Part shown: in pieces, positions 8,491 to 19,871 of the stretch
How positions within the stretch are numbered: position 1 is the stretch's first letter
Layout of the letters: each line of letters starts with the position of its first letter
NCBI RefSeq assembly: GCF_000092645.1
Contig: NC_014165.1
Span: 2,294,001-2,358,000, forward strand
Direction of reading: 5' to 3'
DNA length: 64,000 nucleotides
From: Thermobispora bispora DSM 43833
GTDB lineage: Bacteria; Actinomycetota; Actinomycetes; Streptosporangiales; Streptosporangiaceae
The notes under the pieces: generated by a model
Told to the model about the DNA's origin: nothing
Seen by the model: only the letters and a program-made list of their open reading frames with translations
Databases searched by the model: none
Made by a program: the position numbers and the translations under genes

Positions 8491-10098
8491 GTGTGCGCTG
8501 AGATCCTGTTCAAGGGCGGCCGCGTCTTCACGCCCGGCGGCTTCGCCGAGGCCGTGCTCGTCCGGGACGGCCGGATCGCCGCGGTCGGCCGCGAGGCCGA
8601 CCTGGTACGGCTCGCGCCCGGGGCCGAGCCGGTCGACCTCGCCGGCGGGCTGCTCACCCCCGGGTTCGTCGACGCGCACATCCACCCCGTGCAGGCCGGG
8701 CTGGAGCGCGCCAAGTGCGACCTGTCCGGGGTGTTCGGCCTCGACGCCTACCTCACGAAGATCGCGGAGTACGCGGCCGCGCACCCGGACCGGGAGTGGA
8801 TCGACGGCGGCGGGTGGGACATGTCGGCCTTCCCGGGCGGCCTGCCCCACCGCACCCAGCTCGACTTCCTCGACCGGCCGGTGTACCTGGTCCAGCGCGA
8901 CCACCACGCGGCGTGGGTGAACACCCGGGCGCTGGAGCTCGCCGGGATCACCAAGGACACCCCCGACCCGGCCGACGGCCGGATCGAGCGCGACCCGGAC
9001 GGCACGCCGAGCGGCGTGCTCCACGAGGGCGCCATGGACCTCGTCGGCCTGCTCACCCCGCGCCCCACCGCCGCCGACCTCGACGCCGCCCTGATGGACG
9101 CGCAGTCCCACCTGTTCTCCCTCGGGATCACCGGGTGGCAGGACGCGATCGTCGGCTCGTACGCCGGGTCGGACGACCAGCTCCCGGTCTACCTGTCGGC
9201 CGCCGAGTCCGGGCGGCTCAAGGCGCGGGTGGTCGGGGCGCTGTGGTGGGACCGCACCCGGGGCGCCGAGCAGATCCCCGAGCTGGTGGAGCGGCGGGCA
9301 CGCGCGGACGGGCTCCCCCGGTTCCGGGCCACCGCGGTGAAGATCATGCAGGACGGGATCCCGGAGAACTTCACCGCCGCGGTCATCGAGCCGTACTGCG
9401 GCTGCGGCGGCACCGGGCTCTCCTACGTGGACCCGGAGCTGCTGCCCGGGTACGTCAAGGAGCTCGACGCGCTCGGGTTCCAGGTGCACTTCCACGCGAT
9501 CGGCGAGCGCGCGGTGCGGGAGGCGCTCGACGCCCTCTCCGGCACCGACCCGGCCAACCGGCACCACATCGCGCACGTGCAGATCATCCACCCGGAGGAC
9601 GTGCCGCGGTTCGCCCGGATCGGGGTGACCGCGAACATCCAGCCGCTCTGGGCCACCCACCACGCCCAGATGGACGAGCTGTGCATCCCCTACCTGGGCC
9701 CGGAGCGGGCGCGCTGGCAGTACCCCTTCGCCGACCTGGTACGGCACGGCACCCGGCTCGCCGCCGGGTCCGACTGGCCGGTCTCCTCGGCCGACCCCCT
9801 GCAGGGCATGCACGTTGCGGTGAACCGCACCGAGCCGGGCGGCTCGGTCCACGCGTCCTACCCCACCGCCCAGACGCCGTTCCTGCCGGAGCAGCGCATC
9901 GACCTCCGGACGATCCTCACCGCGTACACCGCGGGGTCGGCCTGGGTGAACGGGTCGCCCGCCGGGGTGATCGAGCCGGGCCGGCCCGCGGACCTGGTCG
10001 TGCTCGACCGGGATCCGTTCGCCCTGGAACCGGGTGAGATCTGGACCACCCGGGTCCGGATGACGTTCCTCGACGGGGAGTGCGTCTACCACGCCTGA
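8491..10098 (+). CDS. YtcJ-like amidohydrolase
   Basis: A 535-aa metal-dependent amidohydrolase. It has the N-terminal beta sandwich with LLTPGFVDAHIHPVQAG (HxH metal ligands near residue 62), VHFHAIGERAVREAL and NRHHIAHVQIIHPED for later ligands, and AAGSDWPVSSADP with the C-terminal catalytic Asp. Length and order match the YtcJ/LAF3 group, which cleaves amide or imide bonds of mostly unknown substrates. The GTG start follows GAGAGGAGAGCC. It pairs with the upstream flavin oxidase. A strong hairpin lies about 255 bases downstream. It could also be annotated as an exoenzyme-regulatory-like amidohydrolase. Confidence 0.85.
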   Translation: MCAEILFKGGRVFTPGGFAEAVLVRDGRIAAVGREADLVRLAPGAEPVDLAGGLLTPGFVDAHIHPVQAGLERAKCDLSGVFGLDAYLTKIAEYAAAHPDREWIDGGGWDMSAFPGGLPHRTQLDFLDRPVYLVQRDHHAAWVNTRALELAGITKDTPDPADGRIERDPDGTPSGVLHEGAMDLVGLLTPRPTAADLDAALMDAQSHLFSLGITGWQDAIVGSYAGSDDQLPVYLSAAESGRLKARVVGALWWDRTRGAEQIPELVERRARADGLPRFRATAVKIMQDGIPENFTAAVIEPYCGCGGTGLSYVDPELLPGYVKELDALGFQVHFHAIGERAVREALDALSGTDPANRHHIAHVQIIHPEDVPRFARIGVTANIQPLWATHHAQMDELCIPYLGPERARWQYPFADLVRHGTRLAAGSDWPVSSADPLQGMHVAVNRTEPGGSVHASYPTAQTPFLPEQRIDLRTILTAYTAGSAWVNGSPAGVIEPGRPADLVVLDRDPFALEPGEIWTTRVRMTFLDGECVYHA

Positions 10099-10418
10099 CC
10101 GGCCGGGCGGCGTGCCGGCGGGATCGCCGGAGGCGCGCCGGCCAGAGCGCCGGACGGCGGCCTGGGCCCGCTCGGCGCGCGTGCTCACGGCGGGCCCGGC
10201 CAGCCGAGGTCGTCCCGCACACGTGTCACGCGGCGGGGAGGCCCGGGAAACGTGCGGACCGCGGCCGGCACGCCGGCGGCCCCGGCGGCCGGGCCGCGCG
10301 GGCAAGCCCCACTGGAAGGGGCCGGCCCCGGCGGCGCGCGCCCGGAAGAGCAGGAAGCCCTCGCCCCGGGCGGGGCGAGGGCTTCACCGTTCCGGCGCCG
10401 GGGCGGCGCCGATCGCGG
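10099..10418. other. Convergent spacer between amidohydrolase and rbpA
   Basis: No gene is supported here. The sequence is very GC-rich, and the only clear element is the bidirectional hairpin at 10354-10385. ORFs that cross it have random-looking Arg/Ala/Pro/Gly composition. Confidence 0.6.
10354..10385. terminator. Bidirectional terminator hairpin
   Basis: A perfect 14-base-pair stem (GAAGCCCTCGCCCC paired with its complement at 10372-10385) with a 4-base loop lies between the convergent amidohydrolase (+) and rbpA (-). There is no T-run, as is common in high-GC actinobacteria. It could stop transcripts from both sides. Confidence 0.75.
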
Positions 10419-10775
10419 TCAGTACGTGATCTTCGGGCGGTGGGGAGACTTGCGCAGCCGCTCCAGAGCCTCGGCGAGGATCTGCCGGCCGTCCTCCTCG
10501 CTGCGACGCTCCTTCACGTACGCGAGGTGCGTCTTGTACGGCTCGTTCTTCGGCGGAGCGGGCGGGTTCGACCGGTCACGCCCGGCCGGAAGCCCGCAGC
10601 GTGGGCAGTCCCAGATCTCCGGGATGGGCGCGTCGCTGGCGAAGGCCGGACGGACCTCGTGCTGGTTGGCGCACCAATACGAGACCCGTACACGGGGTGC
10701 GGCCTCGCCGCGCTCGGCCTCTCCCATGGGGCCGGCGCCGACTCGGCTGCCACGGATCGCGTTGCCACTACCCAC
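10419..10775 (-). CDS. rbpA: RNA polymerase-binding protein RbpA
   Basis: RbpA binds the principal sigma factor and the RNA polymerase core in actinobacteria and stabilises open complexes. The 118-aa product begins GSGNAIRGSRVGAGPMGEAE, the conserved N-terminal tail and basic linker. It has YWCANQHEVRP and WDCPRCGLPAG, the core domain cysteine pairs (one position is His), and ends in the sigma-interaction helix ILAEALERLRKSPHRP. The GTG at 10775 follows AAGGAGTTCACCG. It lies after secG but is 72 bases away, so it may have its own promoter. I did not find a clear SigR-type site. Confidence 0.96.
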   Translation of the reverse strand: MGSGNAIRGSRVGAGPMGEAERGEAAPRVRVSYWCANQHEVRPAFASDAPIPEIWDCPRCGLPAGRDRSNPPAPPKNEPYKTHLAYVKERRSEEDGRQILAEALERLRKSPHRPKITY

Positions 10776-10847
10776 CGGTGAACTCCTTGCGCTCGATCGC
10801 CCCGGGGAGGGGGGAGTGAATCTCTGTCCCGCTTGCCGGGCGCGCCG

Positions 10848-11078
10848 CTACGGCTTGAGCAGCAGGCCCAGCGCGACGATGCACACGAACCAGATCACAC
10901 CCGTGATGATGGTGAGCCGGTCTAGGTTGCGCTCCACCACCGAGGATCCTCCGAACGAGGAGGAGAAGCCACCGCCGAACAGATCCGACAGGCCGCCCCC
11001 CTTGCCCTTGTGCAGCAGGACGAGCAGCACCAACAGGATGCTCGACAGGATGAGGGTGATGGAGATGCCGATAGTCAC
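10848..11078 (-). CDS. secG: Preprotein translocase subunit SecG
   Basis: SecG is the small membrane partner of SecYE. The 76-aa product has two hydrophobic helices (about residues 5-22 and 54-74) separated by the conserved loop LLHKGKGGGLSDLFGGG. Length is typical. It follows tpiA in the same direction after 119 bases; gap-pgk-tpiA-secG is a conserved actinobacterial order. The many serines after the loop are usual for the family. Confidence 0.95.
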   Translation of the reverse strand: MTIGISITLILSSILLVLLVLLHKGKGGGLSDLFGGGFSSSFGGSSVVERNLDRLTIITGVIWFVCIVALGLLLKP

Positions 11079-11197
11079 CGTAGACCTGTTCCTCTATCCG
11101 GGCGTGCCACTATCCGTGTGCACGTCGATGGCGTGACGATTCATTGTCTTAATGAGGGTACGACCTGATGACAAGTCGCACCCTCACTTCGGGCCGG

Positions 11198-11980
11198 TCA
11201 GCCGGAGTTCTCACCGAACCGGCAGATCTTGACGAACTCCCCCGCATCGAGGCTCGCCCCGCCGACGAGGGCGCCGTCGATGTCGGGCTCCGCCATGATG
11301 CCGGCGATGTTCCCCGACTTCACCGATCCTCCGTACAGGATACGGACGACCTGCGCCACCTCGTCTCCGTAGCTCTCGGCGAGCCGGGACCGGATGGCCC
11401 CGCACACCTCCTGAGCGTCCTTCGGCGTGGCGACCTCCCCGGTGCCGATCGCCCAGACCGGCTCGTACGCCACCACGATCGACTTCGCCTGCTCGGCCGG
11501 GATCCCGGACAGCGCGCCGTCGAGCTGCTCGAGCGTGTACTCGACGTGGCGGCCCTCCTGGCGGATCGGCAGGCCCTCGCCCACGCACAGGATCGGGGTG
11601 AGCCCGTGGCGGAACGCGGCCTTGAGCTTGGCGTTGCAGAGCGCGTCGTCCTCGTGGTGGTACTGCCGGCGCTCGGAGTGACCCACCAGGGTGAAGGTGC
11701 ACCCGAGCTTGGCGAGCATCGCACCCGAGATCTCCCCGGTGTAGGCGCCCGAGTCGTGCGCCGACAGGTCCTGCGCGCCGTACAGGATGCGGAGCTTGTC
11801 CCCCGCGACCAGGGTCTGCACGCTGCGCAGGTCGGTGAACGGCGGGAGCACCGCGACGTCCACCTTGTCGTAGTCCTTGTCGGTCAGCGAGAACGCCAGC
11901 TTCTGGACGAGCGCGATGGCCTCGAGATGGTTGAGGTTCATCTTCCAGTTGCCGGCGATCAGCGGCTTGCGGTCGGCCAT
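11198..11980 (-). CDS. tpiA: Triosephosphate isomerase
   Basis: Interconverts dihydroxyacetone phosphate and glyceraldehyde 3-phosphate. The 260-aa TIM barrel has the N-terminal lysine in [12 protein letters not shown], the catalytic His in [13 protein letters not shown], the catalytic Glu in [16 protein letters not shown], and the phosphate loop [10 protein letters not shown]. The ATG lies 3 bases after the pgk stop, so the genes share a transcript. The C-terminus ([18 protein letters not shown]) is complete. Confidence 0.97.
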   Translation of the reverse strand: MADRKPLIAGNWKMNLNHLEAIALVQKLAFSLTDKDYDKVDVAVLPPFTDLRSVQTLVAGDKLRILYGAQDLSAHDSGAYTGEISGAMLAKLGCTFTLVGHSERRQYHHEDDALCNAKLKAAFRHGLTPILCVGEGLPIRQEGRHVEYTLEQLDGALSGIPAEQAKSIVVAYEPVWAIGTGEVATPKDAQEVCGAIRSRLAESYGDEVAQVVRILYGGSVKSGNIAGIMAEPDIDGALVGGASLDAGEFVKICRFGENSG

Positions 11981-11983
11981 CTG

Positions 11984-13170
11984 CTACTCCTCCAGCGCGG
12001 CGAGTCCGGGAAGCTTCTTGCCCTCGAGGTACTCGAGGCTCGCCCCGCCGCCGGTGGAGATGTGCGAGAAGCCGTCCTCCGGCAGGCCGAGCCGCCGGAC
12101 CGCGGCCGCCGAGTCACCGCCGCCGACCACGGTGAACGCGTCCGACTTGACCAGCGCCTCGGCGATCGCGCGGGTGCCCCCGGCGAAGGCGTCGAACTCG
12201 AACACGCCCATCGGGCCGTTCCAGAACACCGTCTTGGCGTCGGCGAGCTTGGCGGCGAACAGCTCGCGGGTCCGCGGGCCGATGTCGAGGCCCTGCCGGT
12301 CCGCCGGGATCGCGGTCGCGTCCACCACCTCGTGGGGCGCGTCCGCCGCGAAGTGGGTGGCGGCCACCACGTCGACCGGGAGCACGATCTCCACCCCGCG
12401 CTCGGCCGCCTCGGCGAGGAAGCCCCGCACCTGGTCGAGCTGGTCCTCCTGGAGGAGCGACCCGCCGACCTCGTGGCCCTGGGCCTTGAGGAAGGTGTAG
12501 GCCATGCCCCCGCCGATGAGCAGGCGGTCGACCTTGCCGAGCAGGTTGGCGATCACGCCGATCTTGTCGGAGACCTTCGCGCCGCCCAGGACCACCACGT
12601 ACGGCCGGACCGGGTTCTCGGTGAGCCGCTTGAGCACCTCGACCTCGGCGCGCACGAGGTCGCCGGCCGCGTGCGGCAGCCGCTTGGGCAGGTCGTAGAC
12701 GCTCGCGTGCTTGCGGTGCACCGCCCCGAAACCGTCCCCGACGTACAGCTCGGCGAACGAGGCGAGCTTGTCGGCGAACTCACCCCGGACCGCGTCGTCC
12801 TTGGACTCCTCGCCCGGCTCGAAGCGCAGGTTCTCCAGGAGCGCGACCTGGCCCTCCTTCAGGCCGGCGACCGTGGCCTGCGCGGACTCGCCCACCACGT
12901 CGGTCGCGAACGCGACCTCCTGCCCGAGCACCTCGCCGAGGCGCCGGGCCACCGGGGCGAGCGAGTACTTCGGGTTGGGCTGGCCCTTCGGGCGGCCCAG
13001 GTGGGCGCCGACGATCACCTTGGCCCCGCGCTCCACCAGCTTCTTGATGGTCGGCGCCGACGCGCGGATCCGGCCGTCGTCGGTGATGTTGTCCCCGTCG
13101 AGGGGGACGTTCAGGTCGGAGCGCACGAAGACGCTCCGACCCTTAACGTCGAGCTCGTCGATTCCGATCA

Positions 13171-13171
<1 letters not shown>
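11984..13171 (-). CDS. pgk: Phosphoglycerate kinase
   Basis: Makes ATP and 3-phosphoglycerate from 1,3-bisphosphoglycerate. The 395-aa product has the N-terminal signature [20 protein letters not shown], the substrate arginine loop [13 protein letters not shown], and the C-terminal nucleotide motif [17 protein letters not shown] followed by [18 protein letters not shown]. The ATG at 13171 shares one base with the gap stop (TGATG), so translation is coupled; the upstream in-frame extension overlaps gap and is not family-like. Confidence 0.97.
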
Positions 13172-14250
<1,079 letters not shown>

Positions 14251-14260
14251 TCGAAAGCCA

Positions 14261-14276
14261 AGCGGTCTAGACCATT
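14261..14276. promoter_or_regulatory. DasR-type (dre-like) operator before gap
   Basis: On the minus strand the site reads AATGGTCTAGACCGCT. The published dre consensus for the GntR regulator DasR is, from memory, ACTGGTCTAGACCACT, so 14 of 16 bases agree, including the full central palindrome GGTCTAGACC. It lies where the -35 box would be. DasR links GlcNAc-derived signals to sugar uptake and development in streptomycetes. No dasR gene is in this window, so the regulator is inferred. Confidence 0.6.
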
Positions 14277-14289
14277 TGGACCCGGTACT

Positions 14290-14830
14290 TGTGATCGATT
14301 AAGCACGGATGGGGCCCATCGGGGCCTCCCGGGCGCGGTGCGCCCGGGCCCGGGAACACAGTGCTCCAGGCCCGGGAATGCGGTGCTCCGGGCCAGGGAA
14401 GACGGTGCTCCGGCCCGAGGGCGGGCGTGACGAACGGCGCCGGGGCGCGGCCGGGCCCGCGCCGCCGCCGTAACGCCCGGTCGCGCGAACCGCGAGGGTC
14501 ATGCCCCTCGCCACGGAAGCCTGCCCTCGCCACCGCCCAGGAGGCCTCTCGCCACGCGCCGCACGGCCCGATGCGCGGACCCGCGGGACCTTTCGATGCG
14601 GCGGCCACGGGGCCTTTCGAGCGCGACCGCGGGACCCCTCGGCGCGCACCGTGAGGGTCTCCCATGCGCCGCGAGAGTCTCCGATGCGCACCGCGAGAGC
14701 CCGTCGCCGCTCATGGCCGAGTCCCGCTCCGCCCACCGGAGACCCGCGCAGTCCTCAGAGGCCGCTCCACCCACCGGAGACCCGCGCCGTTCAGCGGAGG
14801 CCCGCGCCGTTCAGCGCGCGGGCCCGGTGC
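14290..14830. repeat. Repeat-rich non-coding spacer between whiA and gap
   Basis: No believable gene lies in this stretch. It is built from short degenerate repeats. A unit like CCCGGGAATGCGGTGCTCC recurs about three times at 14349-14420. A CCGCGAG-GGTC/AGTCTCC unit recurs at 14488-14700. CACCGGAGACCCGCGC recurs at about 14737-14790, followed by two copies of GCGGAGGCCCGCGCC/GCCGTTCAGCG. The ORFs crossing it change frame with the repeats and have biased Arg/Pro/Ala content. Confidence 0.6.
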
Positions 14831-15811
14831 TCACTGCGAGAGCAGGTCGGCGGGGATGCTCGCCTCGGTGGTGGCGATGCCGAGGTCCTGCGCCTTCTTG
14901 TCCGCCATGGCCAGCAGGCGGCGGATCCGGCCGGCGATCGCGTCCTTGGTGAGCGGCGGGTCGGCGATCTGCCCCAGCTCCTCGAGCGAGGCCTGCTTGT
15001 GCTCCACCCGGAGCCGACCCGCCATCACCAGGTGCTCGGGCGCCTCGTCGCCGAGGATCTCCAGCGCGCGCTGCACCCGCGCGCCCGCGGCGACGGCGGC
15101 CCGGGCGGACCGGCGCAGGTTGGCGTCGTCGAAGTTCGCGAGCCGGTTCGCCGTCGCCCGCACCTCGCGCCGCACCCGGCGCTCCTCCCACGCCAGGACG
15201 CTGTCGTGCGCCCCCATCCGGGTCAGCAGCGCGCTGATCGCGTCGCCGTCCCGCACCACCACCCGGTCGACGCCGCGCACCTCCCGCGCCTTGGCGTGGA
15301 TCTTCAGCCGGCGGGCGGAGCCGACCAGGGCGAGGGCCGCCTCAGGGCCCGGGCAGGTCACCTCGAGCGACATCGAGCGGCCCGGCTCGGTGAGCGAGCC
15401 GTGCGCGAGGAACGCCCCGCGCCAGGCGGCCTCGGCGTCGCAGGTCGCCCCGGCCACCACCTGCCGGGGCAGTCCCCGCACCGGGCGGCCGTGGTTGTCG
15501 ATGAGACCGGTCTGCCGGGCGAGGGCCTCCCCGTCCTTGTAGACGCGCACCACGTACCGGGACGTCTTGCGCAGGCCGGACGGCGCGAGCACGAGCACCT
15601 CGGCCTTGTGCCCGAACACCTCCGAGATGTCCTTGATCAGCCGCCGCGCCGCGACGTTCGTGTCGAGCTCCGCCTCGATGACGATCCGTCCCCCGACCAG
15701 GTGCAGCCCGTTCGCGAACCGCAGCAGCGTCGAGACCTCGGCCTTCCGGCAGCACGGCTTGAGCACCGAGAGCCGGCTCAGCTCGTCCTTCACCATGCCC
15801 GTCATGGCCAT
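14831..15811 (-). CDS. whiA: Sporulation/division regulator WhiA
   Basis: WhiA is a conserved Gram-positive DNA-binding protein with a LAGLIDADG-like N-terminal domain and a C-terminal helix-turn-helix; in streptomycetes it works with WhiB to start sporulation septation. The 326-aa product begins [14 protein letters not shown], has [20 protein letters not shown] near residue 130, and ends with the helix-turn-helix stretch [20 protein letters not shown]. It follows yvcK after 27 bases, the usual uvrC-rapZ-yvcK-whiA order. The organism is therefore likely but not proven to be a sporulating actinomycete. Confidence 0.96.
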   Translation of the reverse strand: MAMTGMVKDELSRLSVLKPCCRKAEVSTLLRFANGLHLVGGRIVIEAELDTNVAARRLIKDISEVFGHKAEVLVLAPSGLRKTSRYVVRVYKDGEALARQTGLIDNHGRPVRGLPRQVVAGATCDAEAAWRGAFLAHGSLTEPGRSMSLEVTCPGPEAALALVGSARRLKIHAKAREVRGVDRVVVRDGDAISALLTRMGAHDSVLAWEERRVRREVRATANRLANFDDANLRRSARAAVAAGARVQRALEILGDEAPEHLVMAGRLRVEHKQASLEELGQIADPPLTKDAIAGRIRRLLAMADKKAQDLGIATTEASIPADLLSQ

Positions 15812-15838
15812 CTGCGCGTGCCCTCCCCCAGAACGACT

Positions 15839-16903
15839 TCAGGCGCCAGTCTCTCGCACGTGGCCCCGAGACGATCGCCGGTTCCCATGGAAAATCTCTG
15901 CCAGCACCGAGGCAAGACGTGGCCCATCGTGGCGGGGAGACCCGTCCGAAACGGCCACATCCGCCAATACCAGGCGGGCTCCCATGGCCTCCGCCGCCTT
16001 CTCCAGGGCCCGCCGGTCCCCCACGACCCTATGGTCGGCGAGCACCGTGTCGAAGGTGAGCGCGGGGGCGTGCTCCCGCAGCACCTCCAGGTGCTTCTCC
16101 GGCGAGAACCCGTCGGTCTCCCCGGGCTGGGGCGCCAGGTTGAGGATCACCACGCGTCGGGCGCGGGTCTCGTGCAGCGCCCGGGCCAGCTCCGGCACCT
16201 TCAGGTGCGGCAGCACGCTGGTGAACCACGACCCCGGGCCGAACACCACCCAGTCGGCCTCGCGGATCGCCTCGACGGCCTGCGGGCAGGCGGGCGGGTC
16301 CGGCGGGAGCAGCGAGATCGACAGCACCCGGCCCGGGGTGGTGGCGCAGGCGACCTGTCCCCGGACGGTCGTGATCCTCCCGTCGACCTCGACCTCCGCC
16401 TGGATGTCCAGCGGCACCGAGGCCATGGGCAGCACCCGGCCGTGGGCGCCCAGCAGCCGGCCCACCCACTCCAGCCCGATGACGGGGTCACCGAGCAGCT
16501 CCCAGAGCGCGACGATGAGCAGGTTGCCGACCGCGTGCCCGTGCAGCTCCCCCTCACTGCGGAACCGGTGCTGGACGACCCTGCTCCACGTACGGCCCCA
16601 TTCGTCGTCCCCGCAGAGGGCCGCGAGGGCCATCCGCAGGTCACCGGGCGGCAGCACGCCGAGCTCGCGCCGGAGCCGGCCGCTCGAGCCGCCGTCGTCG
16701 GCCACGGTCACCACGGCGGTCAGGTTCGAGGTGACGGTGCGGAGGGCGGTCAGCGACGCGTACAGGCCGTGCCCACCGCCGAGGGCCACCACCCTGGGTC
16801 CGCCCGCCGGCCGGCCGGATCCCCCCGGCGGCTCGGCGTGTCTCGGGGGCGGGCCGTCCGGGGCGCCGGAGCGCTCCGGAGCGCCCGCGGTCTCGGGCGT
16901 CAC
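15839..16903 (-). CDS. yvcK: Gluconeogenesis factor YvcK/CofD-like protein
   Basis: A 354-aa protein of the YvcK/YbhK family, with a CofD-like Rossmann fold that binds UDP-sugars; it affects carbon use and cell shape in Gram-positives. Key blocks are [19 protein letters not shown] (about residue 30), [18 protein letters not shown], and [16 protein letters not shown]. The GTG at 16903 overlaps the rapZ stop (GTGA). The first 25 residues are Pro/Gly-rich and not conserved, so a later start is possible. The ORF continues upstream inside rapZ but only in a shadow frame. Confidence 0.9.
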   Translation of the reverse strand: MTPETAGAPERSGAPDGPPPRHAEPPGGSGRPAGGPRVVALGGGHGLYASLTALRTVTSNLTAVVTVADDGGSSGRLRRELGVLPPGDLRMALAALCGDDEWGRTWSRVVQHRFRSEGELHGHAVGNLLIVALWELLGDPVIGLEWVGRLLGAHGRVLPMASVPLDIQAEVEVDGRITTVRGQVACATTPGRVLSISLLPPDPPACPQAVEAIREADWVVFGPGSWFTSVLPHLKVPELARALHETRARRVVILNLAPQPGETDGFSPEKHLEVLREHAPALTFDTVLADHRVVGDRRALEKAAEAMGARLVLADVAVSDGSPRHDGPRLASVLAEIFHGNRRSSRGHVRETGA

Positions 16904-17760
16904 TCGCGGCCCACGTCCCGGTGGGTGACCTGGACGTCCATGCCGCGTTCCCGCAATCGCGCCGCGAGCTCCTCGGCGACCGCCACGCTGCGGTGCTTGC
17001 CTCCGGTGCACCCCACGGCGAGGGTGGCGTACTCCTTCCCCTCCCGGACGTAGCCGGCTGCCACGACTCCGAAGACCTCCTCGTACCCGTCGAGAAACTC
17101 CTTCGCCCCCGGCCGGTTGAGCACGTACTCCCGGACCGGCGCGTCGAGCCCGGTCATCGGCCGCAGCTCGGGCACCCAATGCGGGTTGGGCAGAAACCGA
17201 CAATCGATCACGATATCGGCATCGACCGGCAGCCCGTACTTGTACCCGAACGAGACGACGGTGACCTTCAGCCCCGGCCGGTCCTCGCCGCCGAAGTACG
17301 AGGCGATCTTCTTGCGCAGCTCGTGCACGTTGAGCCGCGAGGTGTCGATGACGAGATCGGCGTTGGCGCGCACCTCCCGGAGGATCCCGCGCTCCCGGTT
17401 GATCCCGTCGACGAGCCGGCCGTCCCCCTGCAGGGGGTGCGGGCGCCGTACGCTGTCGAACCGGCGGACCAGCTCCTCGTCGCCCGCCTCGAGGAAGACC
17501 ACCCGGACGTCCACGCCCCGGCCGTCGAGCTCCTCGATCGCCGCGTTGAGGTCCGTGGTGAACGCGAGGCTGCGCACGTCGACCACGACGGCCACCCGGT
17601 CGGTCGCCTTGCCCGCCTCCTCGGCGAGCGAGGAGAGCATGCCGGGCGGCAGGTTGTCGATGACGTACCAGCCCAGGTCCTCGAGCGCCTTGGCCGCGGT
17701 GCTGCGCCCGGCCCCCGACATGCCCGTGATCACCACGAACGACGGCTGTCTCGTCGTCAT
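16900..17760 (-). CDS. rapZ: RNase adapter/nucleotide-binding protein RapZ
   Basis: A P-loop protein of the RapZ/YvcJ family, a UDP-GlcNAc-sensing RNase adapter in enterobacteria and a GTP/ATP-binding protein in Gram-positives. The 286-aa product has Walker [17 protein letters not shown] near residue 13, the conserved [31 protein letters not shown], and the C-terminal [17 protein letters not shown]. It ends in a GTGA overlap with yvcK. uvrC lies 100 bases upstream in the same direction. Confidence 0.94.
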   Translation of the reverse strand: MTTRQPSFVVITGMSGAGRSTAAKALEDLGWYVIDNLPPGMLSSLAEEAGKATDRVAVVVDVRSLAFTTDLNAAIEELDGRGVDVRVVFLEAGDEELVRRFDSVRRPHPLQGDGRLVDGINRERGILREVRANADLVIDTSRLNVHELRKKIASYFGGEDRPGLKVTVVSFGYKYGLPVDADIVIDCRFLPNPHWVPELRPMTGLDAPVREYVLNRPGAKEFLDGYEEVFGVVAAGYVREGKEYATLAVGCTGGKHRSVAVAEELAARLRERGMDVQVTHRDVGRE

Positions 17761-17860
17761 CTCCGCTCACCGCCCCTGCCGATGGATGCGCCGTCCCGCG
17801 CGGGGAGCACGGCGCGGTGCGCCCGGTCCCCGGCCGCCGCGTGCCTGGCCCGGGGCGCGT

Positions 17861-19795
17861 TCACGCCTTATCGCCCCGCAACGCGCTGACGATCGCCTCG
17901 GCGGTCGCCGGCCCGATGCCGGGAACGGCACGGATCTCCTCCTCGGTCGCGTCGCGCAACCGCTTCAGCGAGCCGAAATGGCGCAGCAGCGCCTGCCGAC
18001 GCGCCGGTCCCAGGCCCGGGATCCCGTCGAGCGCGCTCTCCTTCAGCGCCTTCGACCGCTTGGACCGATGGTAGGTGATGGCGAAACGGTGCGCCTCGTC
18101 GCGGATCCGCTGGAGCAGGTAAAGCCCCTCGCTGCCGCGCGGCAGGATCACCGGGTGGTCCTCGCCCGGCAGCCACACCTCCTCCAGCCGCTTGGCCAGG
18201 CCGCAGACCGCCACGTCGTCGATGCCGAGCTCGTCGAGCGCGCGCTGCGCGGCCGCCGCCTGCGCCGGGCCGCCGTCCACCACGACCAGGTTGGGCGGGT
18301 AGGCGAACTTGCGCGGCCGGCCGGTGTCCGGGTCGATCGGCGTGCCCGCGCCCGGCCGCTCCTCGTCGCCCTCCGCCCCCTCCAGGGCGGGGGCGAGGTC
18401 GCCCGTGGCCACCCGCTCCTCCAGGTAGCGCTTGAACCGGCGGCGCACCACCTCGTGGATCGAGGCCGCGTCACCGTCCGGGTTCCGCACGGCGAACCGC
18501 CGGTACTCGCTCTTGCGGGCCAGGCCGTCCTCGAACACCACCATGGAGCCGACCACGTCGGAGCCCTGGGTGTGCGAGACGTCGAAGCACTCGATGCGCA
18601 GCGGCGCCTGCTCCAGGCCGAGCGCGTCCGCGATCTCCTGCAGCGCCCGGCTGCGGGTGGTCAGGTCGCTCGCCCGGCGCATCTTGTGCTGGGCGAGGGA
18701 CTCCTTGGCGTTCCGCTCCACGGTCTCCAGCAGGGCCTTCTTGTCCCCCCGCCGGGGGACCCGCAGCTCGACCCGGCCGCCGCGCCGCTCGCTCAGCACC
18801 TCGGCGAGCGCGGCCGAGTCCGGCGGCTCCACGGGGACGAGGATCTCCCGCGGGACCGCGGCGTCGCCGTACATCTGCAGCAGGAACCGCTCGACGAGCT
18901 CACCGGTGGACGCGTCGTCGACCTTGTCGACCACCCAGCCGCGCTGGCCGCGGATGCGGCCGCCCCGCACGTAGAACACCTGCACGGCGGCCTCGAGCGC
19001 GTCCTCGGCGATGGCGATCACATCGCAGTCGGTGGCCTCGCCGAGCACGACGGCCTGCTTCTCCAGGGCCCGCTGGAGGGCCCGGATGTCGTCCCGGAGC
19101 CGCGCGGCCCGCTCGAACTCCTCGGCCTCGGCGGCCTCCCGCATCTCCCGCTCGAGCCGTTTGATGAACCTGCCGGTGTCGCCCGCCATGAAGGAGCAGA
19201 AGTCCTCGGCGATCTTCCGGTGCTCCTCCGCGGTGACCCGGCCGACGCAGGGGGCGGAGCACTTGTCGATGTACCCGAGCAGGCAGGGCCGCCCCATCTG
19301 GGCGGCGCGCTTGAACACGCCCGCCGAGCAGGTCCGCACCGGGAACACGCGGAGCAGCAGGTCCACGGTCTCCCGGATCGCCCAGGCGTGGGAGTACGGG
19401 CCGAAGTACCGGGTGCCCTTGCGCTTGGCGCCCCGCAGCACCTGCACCCGGGGGTACTCCTCCCCCATGGTGACCGCGAGGTACGGGTATGACTTGTCGT
19501 CCCGGTACTTGACGTTGAACCGCGGATCGTACTCCTTGATCCAGGAGTACTCGAGCTGCAGCGCCTCGACCTCGTTGCTCACCACGGTCCAGTCGACCGA
19601 GGCCGCGGTGGTGAGCATGGTCTGGGTCCGCGGGTGCAGACCGGCGAAGTCGGTGAAGTACGAGTTGAGCCGCTGGCGGAGGTTCTTCGCCTTGCCGACG
19701 TAGATCACCTGTCCGCCGGCGTCGCGGAAGCGATAGACGCCCGGCGACTCGGGGATGGAACCGGGCGCCGGTCGGTACGTTGCCGGATCCGCCAC
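17861..19795 (-). CDS. uvrC: Excinuclease ABC subunit C
   Basis: UvrC makes both incisions in nucleotide excision repair. The 644-aa product has an N-terminal GIY-YIG nuclease ([26 protein letters not shown], stated here by position about residues 18-43), the UvrB-binding UVR segment around 205-240, an RNase H-like endonuclease domain with [21 protein letters not shown] (in two halves about 405-425), and C-terminal helix-hairpin-helix motifs ([14 protein letters not shown] and [15 protein letters not shown]). It leads the uvrC-rapZ-yvcK-whiA run. Confidence 0.96.
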   Translation of the reverse strand: MADPATYRPAPGSIPESPGVYRFRDAGGQVIYVGKAKNLRQRLNSYFTDFAGLHPRTQTMLTTAASVDWTVVSNEVEALQLEYSWIKEYDPRFNVKYRDDKSYPYLAVTMGEEYPRVQVLRGAKRKGTRYFGPYSHAWAIRETVDLLLRVFPVRTCSAGVFKRAAQMGRPCLLGYIDKCSAPCVGRVTAEEHRKIAEDFCSFMAGDTGRFIKRLEREMREAAEAEEFERAARLRDDIRALQRALEKQAVVLGEATDCDVIAIAEDALEAAVQVFYVRGGRIRGQRGWVVDKVDDASTGELVERFLLQMYGDAAVPREILVPVEPPDSAALAEVLSERRGGRVELRVPRRGDKKALLETVERNAKESLAQHKMRRASDLTTRSRALQEIADALGLEQAPLRIECFDVSHTQGSDVVGSMVVFEDGLARKSEYRRFAVRNPDGDAASIHEVVRRRFKRYLEERVATGDLAPALEGAEGDEERPGAGTPIDPDTGRPRKFAYPPNLVVVDGGPAQAAAAQRALDELGIDDVAVCGLAKRLEEVWLPGEDHPVILPRGSEGLYLLQRIRDEAHRFAITYHRSKRSKALKESALDGIPGLGPARRQALLRHFGSLKRLRDATEEEIRAVPGIGPATAEAIVSALRGDKA

Positions 19796-19871
19796 ACCGA
19801 AAGCCTACTCGCGCATGTCCCGTCTCCGGCGCGGGCGGAACGGGCCGCCCGCGCCGGAAGCGGCCGGGCGG

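Noticed and set aside
6901-10305. 1134-aa minus-strand ORF opposite the oxidase and amidohydrolase
   Set aside because: High-GC shadow frame; the plus-strand genes carry clear motifs and the long ORF has only low-complexity sequence.
14320-14820. Possible CRISPR array in the whiA-gap spacer
   Set aside because: Repeats differ in length and sequence, have no regular spacers, and no cas genes are present.
14501-17053. 850-aa plus-strand ORF covering the whiA spacer, whiA and yvcK
   Set aside because: Runs through repeats and antisense to conserved genes; not protein-like.
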